From assembly GCF_003576375.1 (NCBI RefSeq), contig NZ_QWGE01000001.1, positions 558,001 through 622,000 of the forward strand: a stretch of DNA of 64,000 nt, written 5' to 3'. This DNA comes from Pontibacter oryzae. Its GTDB lineage: Bacteria; Bacteroidota; Bacteroidia; Cytophagales; Hymenobacteraceae. The position numbers and the translations under genes were made by a program. Positions 7,670 through 16,018 of the stretch are shown piece after piece. Every line of letters begins with the position of its first letter. The first letter of the stretch is position 1. The notes beneath the pieces are model-generated. The model saw only the letters and a program-made list of their open reading frames with translations, ran no database searches and was not told the DNA's origin.

Positions 7670-9061
7670 ATGGCAAAGCAGTGCAGAAATCTGGCTCTCC
7701 TGTTTACGTTGCTGTTGCTATCAGCTACACAGCTTGCTTTTGCCCAAAGCCAGAAGCCAGAGCCTAAAACTCGCATCCTCTTTTTACTGGATGCCTCTGG
7801 CAGCATGCTGGCTAAGTGGGAAAACAGCGACCGCATGGCTGTCGCCAAAAACCTGCTGGCCCATTTGGTAGACTCGCTGGAGCGTTACCCGAACGTAGAG
7901 GTAGCCTTGCGCGCTTACGGACACCAATTTGGCCGCGAACGCAACGACTGCAAAGACACCAAGCTGGAAGTGGCATTCGGGCAAAAGAATGCTGCAGCCA
8001 TTAAAAGCCGGTTAGATGGTATTGTGCCACGTGGAAACACGCCCATAACTTACTCGCTGCAGCAGGTAGCCAGTGATTTTCCGGAAGACCGGTCGCGTAA
8101 CGTGGTTATCCTTATCACCGATGGGCTGGAGTCGTGCGGAGGCGACCCTTGTGCCACCTCCGAGGCGCTTCAGAAAAAAGGTATCTACCTTCGGCCCTTC
8201 GTGATTGGCATCGGCATAGAGCCAGAGTACGAGAAGCAGTTGAGTTGCATTGGCCAGTACTTTAACGCGGCAGACATCAAGACCTTCGAAACCGTACTGT
8301 CCGAAATCGTAACGCAGGCTCTCAGCCAGACAACCGTTAGCGTAGAGCTGCTCGACGACAAGGACAGGCCAACCGAAACCAACGTAAACTTGACCTTTGT
8401 GAATGCCCTGACGGGGGCACCTGAGTATGACTACGTGCACTACCTGGATGGCAAAGGCCGCCCCGACGAGTTGGAGATCGATGCGCTGGTGCCCTATCAC
8501 CTGCAGGTAAACACAACACCGGTGGTGCTGGAGCAAAACCTGAGCATCAGGCCCGGAAGGCACAACGTTATTAAAGTGAAGGCTCCGCAGGGCGAGTTAT
8601 ACTTGCGCCAGGATGGGGCCATGCCTTACGGCCAGCTGAACGCCATTGTGCGCCAGGCTGGTTCCGGGCAAACGCTGTATGTGCAAGGCTTTGGTAGCCG
8701 CCAGAAATACTTAGCCGGCACCTATGACCTGGAGCTGCTAACTATGCCACGCATAACGCTGCCCGGCGTTGAGGTAAAGCAAGGCCAGACCAACACGGTT
8801 ACTATTCCGCCGCCAGGGCAACTAGCTATACCTTCGCAGGTGCAGGGCTACGGCAGCGTGTACCTGATGGAAGATGGCGGTGCCCAGCGCTGGCTATGCA
8901 ACTTACCCGAGGATAACAGCAAGGTAACACTGGCGCTGCAGCCCGGAAAGTATAAATTAGTTTACCGGATAAAATCCGCGCAGTCAAGCAAGTTTACGTT
9001 TGTGCAGGAGTTTACCATCCGGTCGGGCGCTACAACAAGCGTCAAGATATTTAACAGATAA
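7670..9061 (+). CDS. Secreted von Willebrand factor A domain protein
   Basis: A 463-residue protein with a signal peptide (cleavage near AFAQ, residue 26). The VWA domain occupies about residues 35-215; DASGS at 41-45 is an intact MIDAS metal site, with GNTPI and ITDGLES as the further ligand loops. Cysteines in NDC, SCGGDPC and LSC may form disulphides. The rest is beta-rich, probably repeated carboxypeptidase-regulatory-like or Ig-like modules. It should act in the periplasm or at the cell surface, binding a protein partner. It lies between the two transketolase subunit genes in the same direction, with 39 bases before it and 60 after it, suggesting one transcript despite the unrelated function. 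Confidence 0.85.
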   Translation: MAKQCRNLALLFTLLLLSATQLAFAQSQKPEPKTRILFLLDASGSMLAKWENSDRMAVAKNLLAHLVDSLERYPNVEVALRAYGHQFGRERNDCKDTKLEVAFGQKNAAAIKSRLDGIVPRGNTPITYSLQQVASDFPEDRSRNVVILITDGLESCGGDPCATSEALQKKGIYLRPFVIGIGIEPEYEKQLSCIGQYFNAADIKTFETVLSEIVTQALSQTTVSVELLDDKDRPTETNVNLTFVNALTGAPEYDYVHYLDGKGRPDELEIDALVPYHLQVNTTPVVLEQNLSIRPGRHNVIKVKAPQGELYLRQDGAMPYGQLNAIVRQAGSGQTLYVQGFGSRQKYLAGTYDLELLTMPRITLPGVEVKQGQTNTVTIPPPGQLAIPSQVQGYGSVYLMEDGGAQRWLCNLPEDNSKVTLALQPGKYKLVYRIKSAQSSKFTFVQEFTIRSGATTSVKIFNR

Positions 9062-9121
9062 ACAATGTATGGTGTGCTGCAACAGGCCACTATTCCTGAC
9101 CTTAAGAAGAAAAAAACACAG

Positions 9122-10081
9122 ATGAAAGAGTATACTTATACAGAAAAGAAAGACACGCGCTCCGGCTTCGGTGACGGTCTGCTGGAAGTTGGCCGCCAGA
9201 ACCCGAACGTGGTAGGCCTTTGCGCCGACCTGATCGGCTCCCTGAAAATGGGTGCCTTCCAGAAGGAGTTTCCGGAGCGTTTTTTCCAGGTAGGTATTGC
9301 AGAGGCCAACATGATGGGCCTTGCCGCCGGCATGACCATCGGCGGGAAAATACCTTACACAGGTACGTTCGCTAACTTCTCCACTGGCCGCGTCTACGAC
9401 CAGATCCGCCAGTCTATCGCCTACTCTAGCAAAAACGTGAAGATATGCGCATCGCATGCCGGCCTTACGCTGGGCGAAGACGGCGCCACGCACCAGATCC
9501 TGGAAGACATCGGCATGATGAAGATGCTGCCCCACATGACCGTGATCAACCCATGCGATTATAATCAAACCAAGGCTGCCACCATCGCCATCGCCGATTA
9601 CGATGGCCCAGTATACCTGCGTTTTGGCCGCCCATCGGTTCCGATCTTCACGCCAGCTGATCAGAAGTTTGAGATTGGCAAGGCCGTGATGCTGAACGAA
9701 GGAACTGATTTAAGTATATTCGCCACTGGCCACTTGGTCTGGAAAGCCATACTTGCCGGTAAGATCCTGGCAGACAAAGGCATCTCAGCGGAAATCATCA
9801 ATATCCATACTATCAAACCATTGGATACAGAAGCCGTGCTGGCTTCTGTGGCTAAAACAGGTTGCGTGGTATCGGCAGAGGAGCATAACCGCATCGGTGG
9901 CCTCGGCGACAGTATTGCGCAGGCGCTGGCCAGCAGCAAGCCTGCCCCACAAGAGTATGTGGCCGTAAACGATAGCTTCGGGGAGTCGGGCACGCCGGAT
10001 GAACTAATGGAGAAGTATGGCCTGACAGAGAACGACATCGTTGCAGCCGCAGAGCGTGCCATCAGCAGAAAAAACGCTTAA
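9122..10081 (+). CDS. Transketolase, C-terminal (pyrimidine-binding) subunit
   Basis: A 319-residue protein from the ATG at 9122; the frame is open from 9065, but the added residues are not transketolase-like. GIAEANMMGLAAGM contains the catalytic glutamate that activates thiamine diphosphate, TLGEDGATHQ is conserved, and the C-terminal domain (about 195-319) has the usual EEHNRIGGLGD segment. It pairs with the product of 6773-7630 to form a complete transketolase. DXP synthase and pyruvate dehydrogenase E1-beta share this fold, but the pairing and motifs favour transketolase. A terminator follows 36 bases downstream. Confidence 0.92.
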   Translation: MKEYTYTEKKDTRSGFGDGLLEVGRQNPNVVGLCADLIGSLKMGAFQKEFPERFFQVGIAEANMMGLAAGMTIGGKIPYTGTFANFSTGRVYDQIRQSIAYSSKNVKICASHAGLTLGEDGATHQILEDIGMMKMLPHMTVINPCDYNQTKAATIAIADYDGPVYLRFGRPSVPIFTPADQKFEIGKAVMLNEGTDLSIFATGHLVWKAILAGKILADKGISAEIINIHTIKPLDTEAVLASVAKTGCVVSAEEHNRIGGLGDSIAQALASSKPAPQEYVAVNDSFGESGTPDELMEKYGLTENDIVAAAERAISRKNA

Positions 10082-10116
10082 GCAAGAAGTAGCAGTTCAG
10101 CTGCCTTTATACTTTT

Positions 10117-10158
10117 ACAACCGAGGCGCCGGAGGTATTCTGGCGCCTCGGTTGTTTT
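10117..10158 (+). terminator. Rho-independent terminator after the transketolase genes
   Basis: A 14-bp GC-rich perfect stem (10117-10130 with 10142-10155) with an 11-base loop, followed by T residues. Confidence 0.85.
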
Positions 10159-10311
10159 ATACTTGTCCGTTTCTGATGGCTCAAAGTATAAAATTCGAAA
10201 AAAATTTAGCGCCCGTTAAACCTTTCCTTCAGGAATCTATCTGTATGTTAGGAGGAAGAAACGAGGCGTATAGAAAGTAAAAGCGCCTTACACTGCAGCA
10301 GCCGACATACC

Positions 10312-10851
10312 TTGGAAGACAAAGAGCTTTTAGAGAAATTCGCCCAGCCTGAGAGCCGAAATTTGGCCTTTAACCAACTTGTGCGCAAGTACCAGCAAAA
10401 GATTTACTGGCACATACGCAAGATGGTGATCGACCATGACGATGCCGATGACCTGACGCAGGACGTGTTTGTGAAAGTATGGAAGAACCTGGACAACTTT
10501 CGCCAGGACGCCCAGCTTTATACGTGGATCTACCGTATTGCCACCAACGAGTGCCTTACGTTTTTATCCAGCAAACGCAGAAAGTTTTTCCTGCCTATAA
10601 ACGACATCACCGCTGAGCTCATAGAAAAGGTAGAATCTTCTCCGGAGTTGGCCGGCGACGAGGTGCAGCAGAAGCTACAGAAAGCAATCCTGAAGCTACC
10701 GGACAAACAGCGCTTGGTCTTTAACATGAAGTATTACGATGACCTAAAGTATGAGGAAATGTCTCAGATCTTGGGCACATCGGTAGGTGCTTTAAAGGCA
10801 TCGTACCACATTGCGGTAAAAAAAATAGAAGAATTTATACAGCAGGATTAA
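10312..10851 (+). CDS. ECF-type sigma-70 family RNA polymerase sigma factor
   Basis: A 179-residue protein starting at TTG 10312; no ATG or GTG in frame is close upstream. Region 2 (about residues 22-90) has the conserved DADDLTQDVFVKVWKNL helix and the YTWIYRIATNE core-binding segment; region 4 (about 120-175) has LPDKQRLVFNMKYY followed by the helix-turn-helix. There is no region 1 or 3, as in extracytoplasmic-function sigma factors. The next gene encodes a single-pass membrane protein, so control by a membrane-held anti-sigma factor is likely, probably for an envelope stress response. Confidence 0.9.
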   Translation: MEDKELLEKFAQPESRNLAFNQLVRKYQQKIYWHIRKMVIDHDDADDLTQDVFVKVWKNLDNFRQDAQLYTWIYRIATNECLTFLSSKRRKFFLPINDITAELIEKVESSPELAGDEVQQKLQKAILKLPDKQRLVFNMKYYDDLKYEEMSQILGTSVGALKASYHIAVKKIEEFIQQD

Positions 10852-10894
10852 ACTTTAAGGGCTCCCGCTTATCTAACAGGCAGAGTAAAAAAAT

Positions 10895-11323
10895 ATGAAG
10901 AAGGATTTTAAGCTTAGCGATATACCAAAGCGAAACCCCTACCAGGTTCCGGAAGGCTACTTCGATCGGCTACCCATGCAGATAATGGAGCGCAGAGGCA
11001 CCGAGGTTCAACACGGCTGGCAACAAGTTTGGTGGCGCCCGCTGCGCATGGCCTTGGCCCCCCTGGTACTGCTCCTGCTCTTTGTTGGCGTATATGTTGC
11101 CAACCTGCCCGAGCAAACGGTTGCGCCCATAGTTAACCTGGCAGCGGTTTCCGATACAGATATTGTTGATTACCTGAGCACTTATGCCACCCTCGATGCG
11201 ACTGACTTTGCAGAGCTTAACACCCTGCAAGGGCATGAGCTTCCGGCAGATTTTCTAAATGTTAGTGCTACAGCCGCCGAAGCAGAGCTGGAGTATTACA
11301 CCCTTGATGATATTGATTATTAA
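10895..11323 (+). CDS. Single-pass membrane protein, putative anti-sigma partner
   Basis: A 142-residue protein. The first 50 residues are cytoplasmic and basic; residues about 52-70 (MALAPLVLLLLFVGVYVA) form one membrane helix; the remaining acidic part, ending in Tyr and Asp residues, should be periplasmic. It has no zinc-binding HxxxCxxC motif, so a classic ZAS anti-sigma domain is not visible. Its place 43 bases after an ECF sigma gene and 5 bases before an exported Spy-like gene is what suggests an anti-sigma role; that is inference from position. Confidence 0.6.
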   Translation: MKKDFKLSDIPKRNPYQVPEGYFDRLPMQIMERRGTEVQHGWQQVWWRPLRMALAPLVLLLLFVGVYVANLPEQTVAPIVNLAAVSDTDIVDYLSTYATLDATDFAELNTLQGHELPADFLNVSATAAEAELEYYTLDDIDY

Positions 11324-11328
11324 TCCAC

Positions 11329-11784
11329 ATGAAACACTATACTTTTATTTTGATTTTATGCTGCGCACTCATCACCCTAGGCAGCACAGCAAGTATGGCT
11401 CAAAACAACCGACTGCAAGAAAAGCGGGAAAACGTAGAAGCCGCCAAGATAGCCTATCTCACTGATAAACTAAGCCTGACGGCGGATCAAGCTCAGAAAT
11501 TCTGGCCTTTGTACAACGAGTACGAAGCCAAGCGCCGCAGCCTGATTACAGGCTATCGCAGTGGCTACCGCCGCGATGTGGAAGAGCTGACTGAGCAGGA
11601 GGCCCAAAACAGAATAGAGACCATGTTCTCTATCAAAGAAAAAGAACTTGCCTTGGAGAAGGAGTATGCCGATAAGTACCTTCGGGTAATTTCGTCCACG
11701 CAACTTATAAAGCTTTACCGTGGCGAGCGCGAATTCACGAAAATGCTCCTCAAACGCCTCGACGACAGGCGGGCAAACAAGTAA
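11329..11784 (+). CDS. Exported Spy/CpxP-like helical protein
   Basis: A 151-residue protein with a signal peptide cleaved near SMAQ (residue 25). The mature part is almost all charged alpha helix; LSLTADQAQKFWPLYNEYEAKRR (residues about 47-69) resembles the LTxxQ segment of Spy, CpxP and related periplasmic chaperone or metal-sensor proteins. Many Bacteroidota have such a gene behind a sigma factor. It is likely an envelope stress chaperone or part of the signal to the preceding sigma/anti-sigma pair. The first gene of the group starts at 10312 and spacing is tight, so the three should be one operon. Confidence 0.7.
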   Translation: MKHYTFILILCCALITLGSTASMAQNNRLQEKRENVEAAKIAYLTDKLSLTADQAQKFWPLYNEYEAKRRSLITGYRSGYRRDVEELTEQEAQNRIETMFSIKEKELALEKEYADKYLRVISSTQLIKLYRGEREFTKMLLKRLDDRRANK

Positions 11785-11808
11785 CAAAAATTGGCTAAAG
11801 TTGATTAC

Positions 11809-11903
11809 GAGAAGGCACTACCGGAAACGGGGTGCCTTTCTCATTTGATATTAAACATAAAAGCTGAGTTGAAGCAGTTTATTCTTCAACTCAGCTTTTC
11901 ATA
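11809..11903 (+). terminator. Tandem hairpins, probable double terminator
   Basis: Two stem-loops follow the Spy-like gene. The first pairs 11809-11818 with 11831-11841 and has one bulged base. The second is a perfect 16-bp stem (11859-11874 with 11884-11899) with A and T runs at its ends. The latter could work in both directions and may also end the convergent pepE transcript. Confidence 0.75.
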
Positions 11904-11966
11904 CTTTTAGGCAACTAGCGATTGCTGTATTGCTGCCTTCTCAGTTCAAACCATCAAAAATTTTAG

Positions 11967-12686
11967 TTAATAAGCATCCAGCAGGAAGTTGATATCATCG
12001 GATGGCTTAAATTCCATGGGTTTCTTTGATTGCAGAAACACGCGCGCGGAGTGAGGGCCAAGTAGCCTTACGGTATCCCCATTAATGCGCAGCATGCTGC
12101 CTTCGCGCAACCCAATTACTGGCTGGCGGTTATGGTGGTGAAACTCTGCAATGCGTGTGTCGCGGGTTTCGCCCATATGCGTGGAGCTTGGATCCGGGTC
12201 CAGGAAATGCGGGTTTATATTGAATGGCACAAGCTGCAGTGCATCAAAGGTCTTTACATGCACTATAGGCATATCGTTGGTGGTGCCGATGGTGCGCCCT
12301 GCCACATTGGTTCCGGCGCTGGTGCCCATGTAGGGCATGCCTTTATTTATGCGCTCGCGCAACGGCTCTACCAGTTTGTTAGCATATAAATTACGCAGCA
12401 GCACAAAGGTGTTTCCGCCACCTATAAAAACCGATTCAGCCTCTTGCACTGCCTGCACTGCATTTTCATACTCATGCACGCCAGTTACGCTAACTCCCCA
12501 TTGGGCAAAAGCTTCGCGCGCCTTGGCAGTATAATCACTATGCGAGATGCCTCCTGGGCGGGCGTAGGGTATAAAAAGTATGGATTTCTTCCCTTCCATC
12601 AGGGATTTAACCTCCTCTTCGGCGTGCTCTAGGTAGCCGGTGCCGTGCGTGGTAGAGGTGCTGATCAATAGTAAGTTTTTGCTCAT
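11967..12686 (-). CDS. pepE: Peptidase E (alpha-aspartyl dipeptidase, S51 family)
   Basis: A 239-residue protein from the ATG at 12686. IGGGNTFVLLRNL and GTSAGTN match S51 serine peptidases; the Ser of GTSAGTN (residue 123) is the nucleophile, and INPHFLDPDP carries the conserved His. PepE cleaves dipeptides with N-terminal aspartate in the cytoplasm. An in-frame TTG two codons upstream falls inside the -7 box, so 12686 is the better start and the mRNA is nearly leaderless. Length is typical for the family. Confidence 0.9.
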   Translation of the reverse strand: MSKNLLLISTSTTHGTGYLEHAEEEVKSLMEGKKSILFIPYARPGGISHSDYTAKAREAFAQWGVSVTGVHEYENAVQAVQEAESVFIGGGNTFVLLRNLYANKLVEPLRERINKGMPYMGTSAGTNVAGRTIGTTNDMPIVHVKTFDALQLVPFNINPHFLDPDPSSTHMGETRDTRIAEFHHHNRQPVIGLREGSMLRINGDTVRLLGPHSARVFLQSKKPMEFKPSDDINFLLDAY

Positions 12687-12689
12687 ACC

Positions 12690-12697
12690 CAAAGTTA
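12690..12697 (-). promoter_or_regulatory. -7 box immediately upstream of pepE
   Basis: On the minus strand TAACTTTG matches TAnnTTTG and ends only 3 bases before the pepE ATG at 12686. No TTG is visible at -33. If used, transcription would begin at or next to the start codon. Confidence 0.45.
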
Positions 12698-12788
12698 GAA
12701 ATTTTGAGTGGCTGATACTGCATTTGATTTAATGTTGCCTGCAAAGAGGCTGCATTACCCCCTGGACACGGGCTAAGAGTATAACCAT

Positions 12789-13079
12789 TTACCTGTTTCG
12801 CTTCTGTTGCTTGAGTTTTAGCCGGATGGTTTCCGTGTAAGGGTCCAGCTGTTTATAGCTAGTAAGGGCACGCACCAGGCCTATACTCTTTAGGTCATAC
12901 AAAAACCATAGTTCCACATAAAAATCATGCAGCCAGTACAGGTCAATCTTACACCAGCCTTTAATGCGGTGGTGCAGGTAATGCCCTTGTTTTAAGGCGA
13001 GCTCTGCCTGTAGGTGAGGAGGCAGCTCATTAAATTCTTCAGCACTCATGTGTAAAGTTTCTACGTCGCTATCCAACAT
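12789..13079 (-). CDS. Hypothetical protein, 96 residues
   Basis: A small soluble protein rich in Leu, Lys and aromatic residues (KGWCKIDLYWLHDFYVEL), without signal peptide or membrane segment. I recognise no family. The codon use and lack of overlap on either strand make it a credible gene. A minus-strand terminator at 13085-13111 separates it from the gene upstream, so it must have its own promoter or rely on read-through. Confidence 0.55.
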   Translation of the reverse strand: MLDSDVETLHMSAEEFNELPPHLQAELALKQGHYLHHRIKGWCKIDLYWLHDFYVELWFLYDLKSIGLVRALTSYKQLDPYTETIRLKLKQQKRNR

Positions 13080-13084
13080 TGTAT

Positions 13085-13111
13085 GAAAAAAGGCTGCACA
13101 CGGCAGCCTTT
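13085..13111 (-). terminator. Terminator for the small gene at 13142-13402
   Basis: A 9-bp stem (13089-13097 with 13103-13111) with a 5-base loop; on the minus strand it is followed by a run of T (A run at 13086-13091 on the plus strand). Confidence 0.7.
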
Positions 13112-13141
13112 ATAGTTTAACGTAAGAAACCTGATTTTGGT

Positions 13142-13402
13142 CTAGTTCAGATGCAGGGTGTACAGCTCGAAGCGGTTTGAGGCAAAGCTCCAGTGCGACG
13201 GCGATGGATGGATTTCAATGCCATCTTCGTCCATAATCGTAACAGCAAACCCATCGCCCTGGTTAAGAGGCTCGGTAAAATGCTTTACGGGGTACACCTT
13301 GCCTTCCATGATCCACTCTTCCGGCTCAAAAGCTGGCATCGAGGCATCTACGCACTTCGCGTAAACGGCCATATAACTTGGGGGTACGAATAAATTAACC
13401 AT
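13142..13402 (-). CDS. Hypothetical protein, 86 residues
   Basis: From the ATG at 13402 the protein begins MVNLFVPPSYMAVYAK; the frame is open to 13441, but the added 13 residues look unconvincing. It is small and soluble with no signal peptide. EEWIMEGKVYPVKHFTEPL and DEDGIEIHPS suggest a compact beta fold. It resembles small conserved proteins of Cytophagales without known function; this is an impression, not a family assignment. A terminator follows its stop. Confidence 0.6.
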   Translation of the reverse strand: MVNLFVPPSYMAVYAKCVDASMPAFEPEEWIMEGKVYPVKHFTEPLNQGDGFAVTIMDEDGIEIHPSPSHWSFASNRFELYTLHLN

Positions 13403-13663
13403 AGTAAATAAACTTTCCAGAAAGATAAAAAATTCCTGCAAAACAGGAAATCGGGCTGGCCTTATTTTTAATTCAAAAAAACAGGTTCAAAAAGCGTGCC
13501 CAGACACTAACAACTACAAAATGCCTCTGAAGTTTTAGCATTAAATCTGCTCATCCAGACAAATGTGGTGAGCTGGCGGCGTAAGCTATTGGGTTTAACA
13601 GCCTAAAACTGCCATACACCGTATGAAAAGGCAGTGATCTATACTTTAACTTAAGACGAACTT

Positions 13664-14740
13664 ATGGAAACGAACGCTGAGAAAAGCAGGAGCAGCCACC
13701 GGCATTCCTTTGTGGTTGCACCACGGGTGTGGGGTCTGAAAACTGTTTTCGTGAACCTTTATTTTGTGGCCAACCCAGATGGCAGCTGGGTGTTGATAGA
13801 TACTGGCGTACCCGGTTCTGCCACTAAAATAAAGCAGGCCGCCGAAGAGATCTTTGGCAAAGACAACCGGCCACAAGCCATACTTCTTACACATGGCCAC
13901 TTCGACCATACAGGCGCTGCAAAAGAACTGGCCGAGGAGTGGAAAGCACCGATATACGCGCACCCACTGGAGCTTCCATACCTTACCGGCCTCTCCAGCT
14001 ACCCCCCACCCGATTCCAGTGTGGGTGGCGGCGCGATGGCTTACATGGCCTTTACCTACCCTAAAAAACCTATTAACCTAAAAGATAAAATCAAGGTGTT
14101 GCCCAACGATGGCAGTGTGCCAGGCTTGCAGGGTTGGCGCTGGCTACACACTCCGGGCCACAGCCCAGGGCATGTCTCATTTTATAAGGATGAGGACCGC
14201 ACGCTCATAGTGGGAGATGCATTCTGCACCTGCCATGCAGAGTCTGCGATATCGGTTTTTAGCAATAAGCGCGAAGTGCATGGCCCGCCAGCATATTTCA
14301 CACCGGACTGGGGCTCTGCGCACCACTCCGTAGAAAAACTAAATGATCTGAACCCCGAGGTTGCCGCTTCAGGCCACGGCATGCCTATGCGGGGCAGTGA
14401 GCTTAAAAGCCAGCTGGACAGACTCGTGCATGACTTCTGGATGGTGGCTGTTCCCAAACATGGGCGCTACGTGCATGAGCCAGCCGTGATGGATGAGTCT
14501 GGTGTTGTATCGGTGCCGCCGCCTGTTAGCAACCCCGTACCTAAGGTATTGGCTGTGGCGGGTGCAGTTGCCGCAGCGGGGCTTGCATGGGCTGCCTTTA
14601 GTAACCGTAAAAACTCATCCCAGCAAAAACATGCCTCCCAAAACCGGCCGTATTCCCATAACCGTGTAATGCAGGGCACTCCCCCCGGCATAGACCCAAA
14701 CCAGGACGACCCGCAGGCGCACACCAATAATTATCCTTAG
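13664..14740 (+). CDS. Metallo-beta-lactamase-fold hydrolase with C-terminal membrane helix
   Basis: A 358-residue protein. HGHFDH at residues 77-82 is the canonical two-metal site, with later His and Asp ligands in TPGHSPGH, GDAF and SGHGMP. The fold covers about residues 15-260. An unusual tail follows: a hydrophobic Ala/Val helix (about 288-306) and a hydrophilic Gln/Asn/Pro-rich end. With no N-terminal signal peptide, the catalytic domain is probably cytoplasmic and tail-anchored. The substrate is unknown; glyoxalase II-like and quorum-lactonase-like enzymes share the motif. A terminator lies 6 bases after the stop. Confidence 0.85.
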   Translation: METNAEKSRSSHRHSFVVAPRVWGLKTVFVNLYFVANPDGSWVLIDTGVPGSATKIKQAAEEIFGKDNRPQAILLTHGHFDHTGAAKELAEEWKAPIYAHPLELPYLTGLSSYPPPDSSVGGGAMAYMAFTYPKKPINLKDKIKVLPNDGSVPGLQGWRWLHTPGHSPGHVSFYKDEDRTLIVGDAFCTCHAESAISVFSNKREVHGPPAYFTPDWGSAHHSVEKLNDLNPEVAASGHGMPMRGSELKSQLDRLVHDFWMVAVPKHGRYVHEPAVMDESGVVSVPPPVSNPVPKVLAVAGAVAAAGLAWAAFSNRKNSSQQKHASQNRPYSHNRVMQGTPPGIDPNQDDPQAHTNNYP

Positions 14741-14745
14741 AAAGC

Positions 14746-14778
14746 AAAAGCGGCCAGATATATAATCTGGCCGCTTTT
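14746..14778. terminator. Terminator between convergent genes
   Basis: A perfect 13-bp GC-rich stem (14746-14758 with 14766-14778) bordered by A and T runs, between the hydrolase gene and the convergent small gene at 14801, so it can serve both. Confidence 0.85.
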
Positions 14779-14800
14779 ATTAAAAATTGTTTTGCTTGCG

Positions 14801-14983
14801 CTATGAATGGTTCTTCCTACCCGAACCACTTTTGTTACCTCCGCCATCTTGCTTGTTAACAGTTGCCCAAGCTCTTTTTTCAGCTTCTTTGTGGCTTACG
14901 CCGCGTTTCTCATAACTTTCTTCAATATGTTCTGCTTTGCGTTTCTGCTTGTCGGTGTAAGCAGACTTATCTCCTTGTGGCAT
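14801..14983 (-). CDS. Small basic KGG-family-like stress protein, 60 residues
   Basis: From the ATG at 14983 the protein begins MPQGDKSAYTDKQKRKAEHI and continues EESYEKRGVSHKEAEKRAWATVN before a Gly/Ser/Lys-rich tail. This closely follows a widespread small bacterial protein often annotated as plasmid stabilization protein or stress-induced protein, whose function is not established. It is soluble, highly charged and probably helical with a disordered end. The frame is open upstream to 15088, but the family start is clearly at MPQGDK. Confidence 0.8.
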   Translation of the reverse strand: MPQGDKSAYTDKQKRKAEHIEESYEKRGVSHKEAEKRAWATVNKQDGGGNKSGSGRKNHS

Positions 14984-15235
14984 TTTGTCTCCTTTCTTCT
15001 TAGTCAAACATGTATTTAAGCTTCTCAAAGCACAGTTTATAGTACGAGTGATTTCATCTGTTTGGTTTGCAGCATTTCGGTACATCAACGTTTAAACATA
15101 CTTATAAAAAGAAAAGTTTTTCTTACAGGAAGGTTATCATTTGTAAAAGATTGAACATAGCGTATACATAATTTTTATTTTCCGGTATGGTTTGATTGTG
15201 CTAACTTAGGCTGCGGATCATTAACACAGTATCAA

Positions 15236-15967
15236 TTGGCTAAAATAAGCTATTTTAACTGGAGCGGCGGCAAGGACTCCTCGTTGTGTCTTTATCATGT
15301 TTTGCAGCAGAAATCCTATACAGTTAGTGGTTTGCTAACTACGTTGAGCGGTGCCAACGGCAGGGTGACCATGCATGGCGTACGTGAGGAACTGCTTGAC
15401 CTGCAGGCGAAACAGATAGGCCTGCCCTTGCAAAAAGTATACTTACCTGAACAAGTCAGCATGCAAACATATAACAGGCTAATGTTGGAAACCATGCAGC
15501 CCTTGCAAAAGCGTGGTGTAACCCATGCCATTTTCGGCGACATAAACCTTGAGGACTTGCGGGCATACCGCGAACAGCAACTAGAGCAAGTCGGCATGCA
15601 GGCAGCTTTTCCGTTATGGGGCCGCGCTACCAGGGAGTTGGTAGAAGAGTTTATAGCGCTTGGTTTTAAGGCTGTAGTAGTATGCGTTAACGATAAACTG
15701 CTTGATAAGTCGTTTGCAGGCCGGCAACTGGACAAAGCTTTCCTTAACGATTTACCGCCATCCGTGGACCCGGCAGGAGAAAACGGGGAGTTCCATACCT
15801 TTGTTTATGATGGGCCTATTTTCAAGCAGCCTTTAAAGCATATATTGGGCGAAGTTATACACAGAAGCTATGCGCCCCCAGCCGACCCAGACAACAACTG
15901 CTTTAAGAAAGAAGATACGCCCACGTATGATACGGGCTTTTGGTTCTGCGATTTGTTACCTGCATAA
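15236..15967 (+). CDS. Dph6-like ATP pyrophosphatase (annotated diphthine-ammonia ligase)
   Basis: A 243-residue protein starting at TTG 15236. FNWSGGKDSS is the PP-loop that binds ATP in N-type ATP pyrophosphatases, and ENGEFHTFVYDGP is the second conserved motif of the Dph6/MJ0570 family. In eukaryotes and archaea the relative amidates diphthine on elongation factor 2; bacteria lack diphthamide, so the bacterial substrate is unknown. The protein should adenylate a carboxylate in the cytoplasm and transfer ammonia to it. It stands alone; the regulator gene follows 51 bases downstream. Confidence 0.87.
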   Translation: MAKISYFNWSGGKDSSLCLYHVLQQKSYTVSGLLTTLSGANGRVTMHGVREELLDLQAKQIGLPLQKVYLPEQVSMQTYNRLMLETMQPLQKRGVTHAIFGDINLEDLRAYREQQLEQVGMQAAFPLWGRATRELVEEFIALGFKAVVVCVNDKLLDKSFAGRQLDKAFLNDLPPSVDPAGENGEFHTFVYDGPIFKQPLKHILGEVIHRSYAPPADPDNNCFKKEDTPTYDTGFWFCDLLPA

Positions 15968-16018
15968 CAACCCCTAAAACTTAACCACACTGATTATCAT
16001 AAGTATAACCATTATAGC

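Noticed and set aside
9065..9121. Upstream extension of the transketolase C-terminal subunit
   Set aside because: The extra 19 residues are low-complexity and not family-like; the ATG at 9122 fits known starts.
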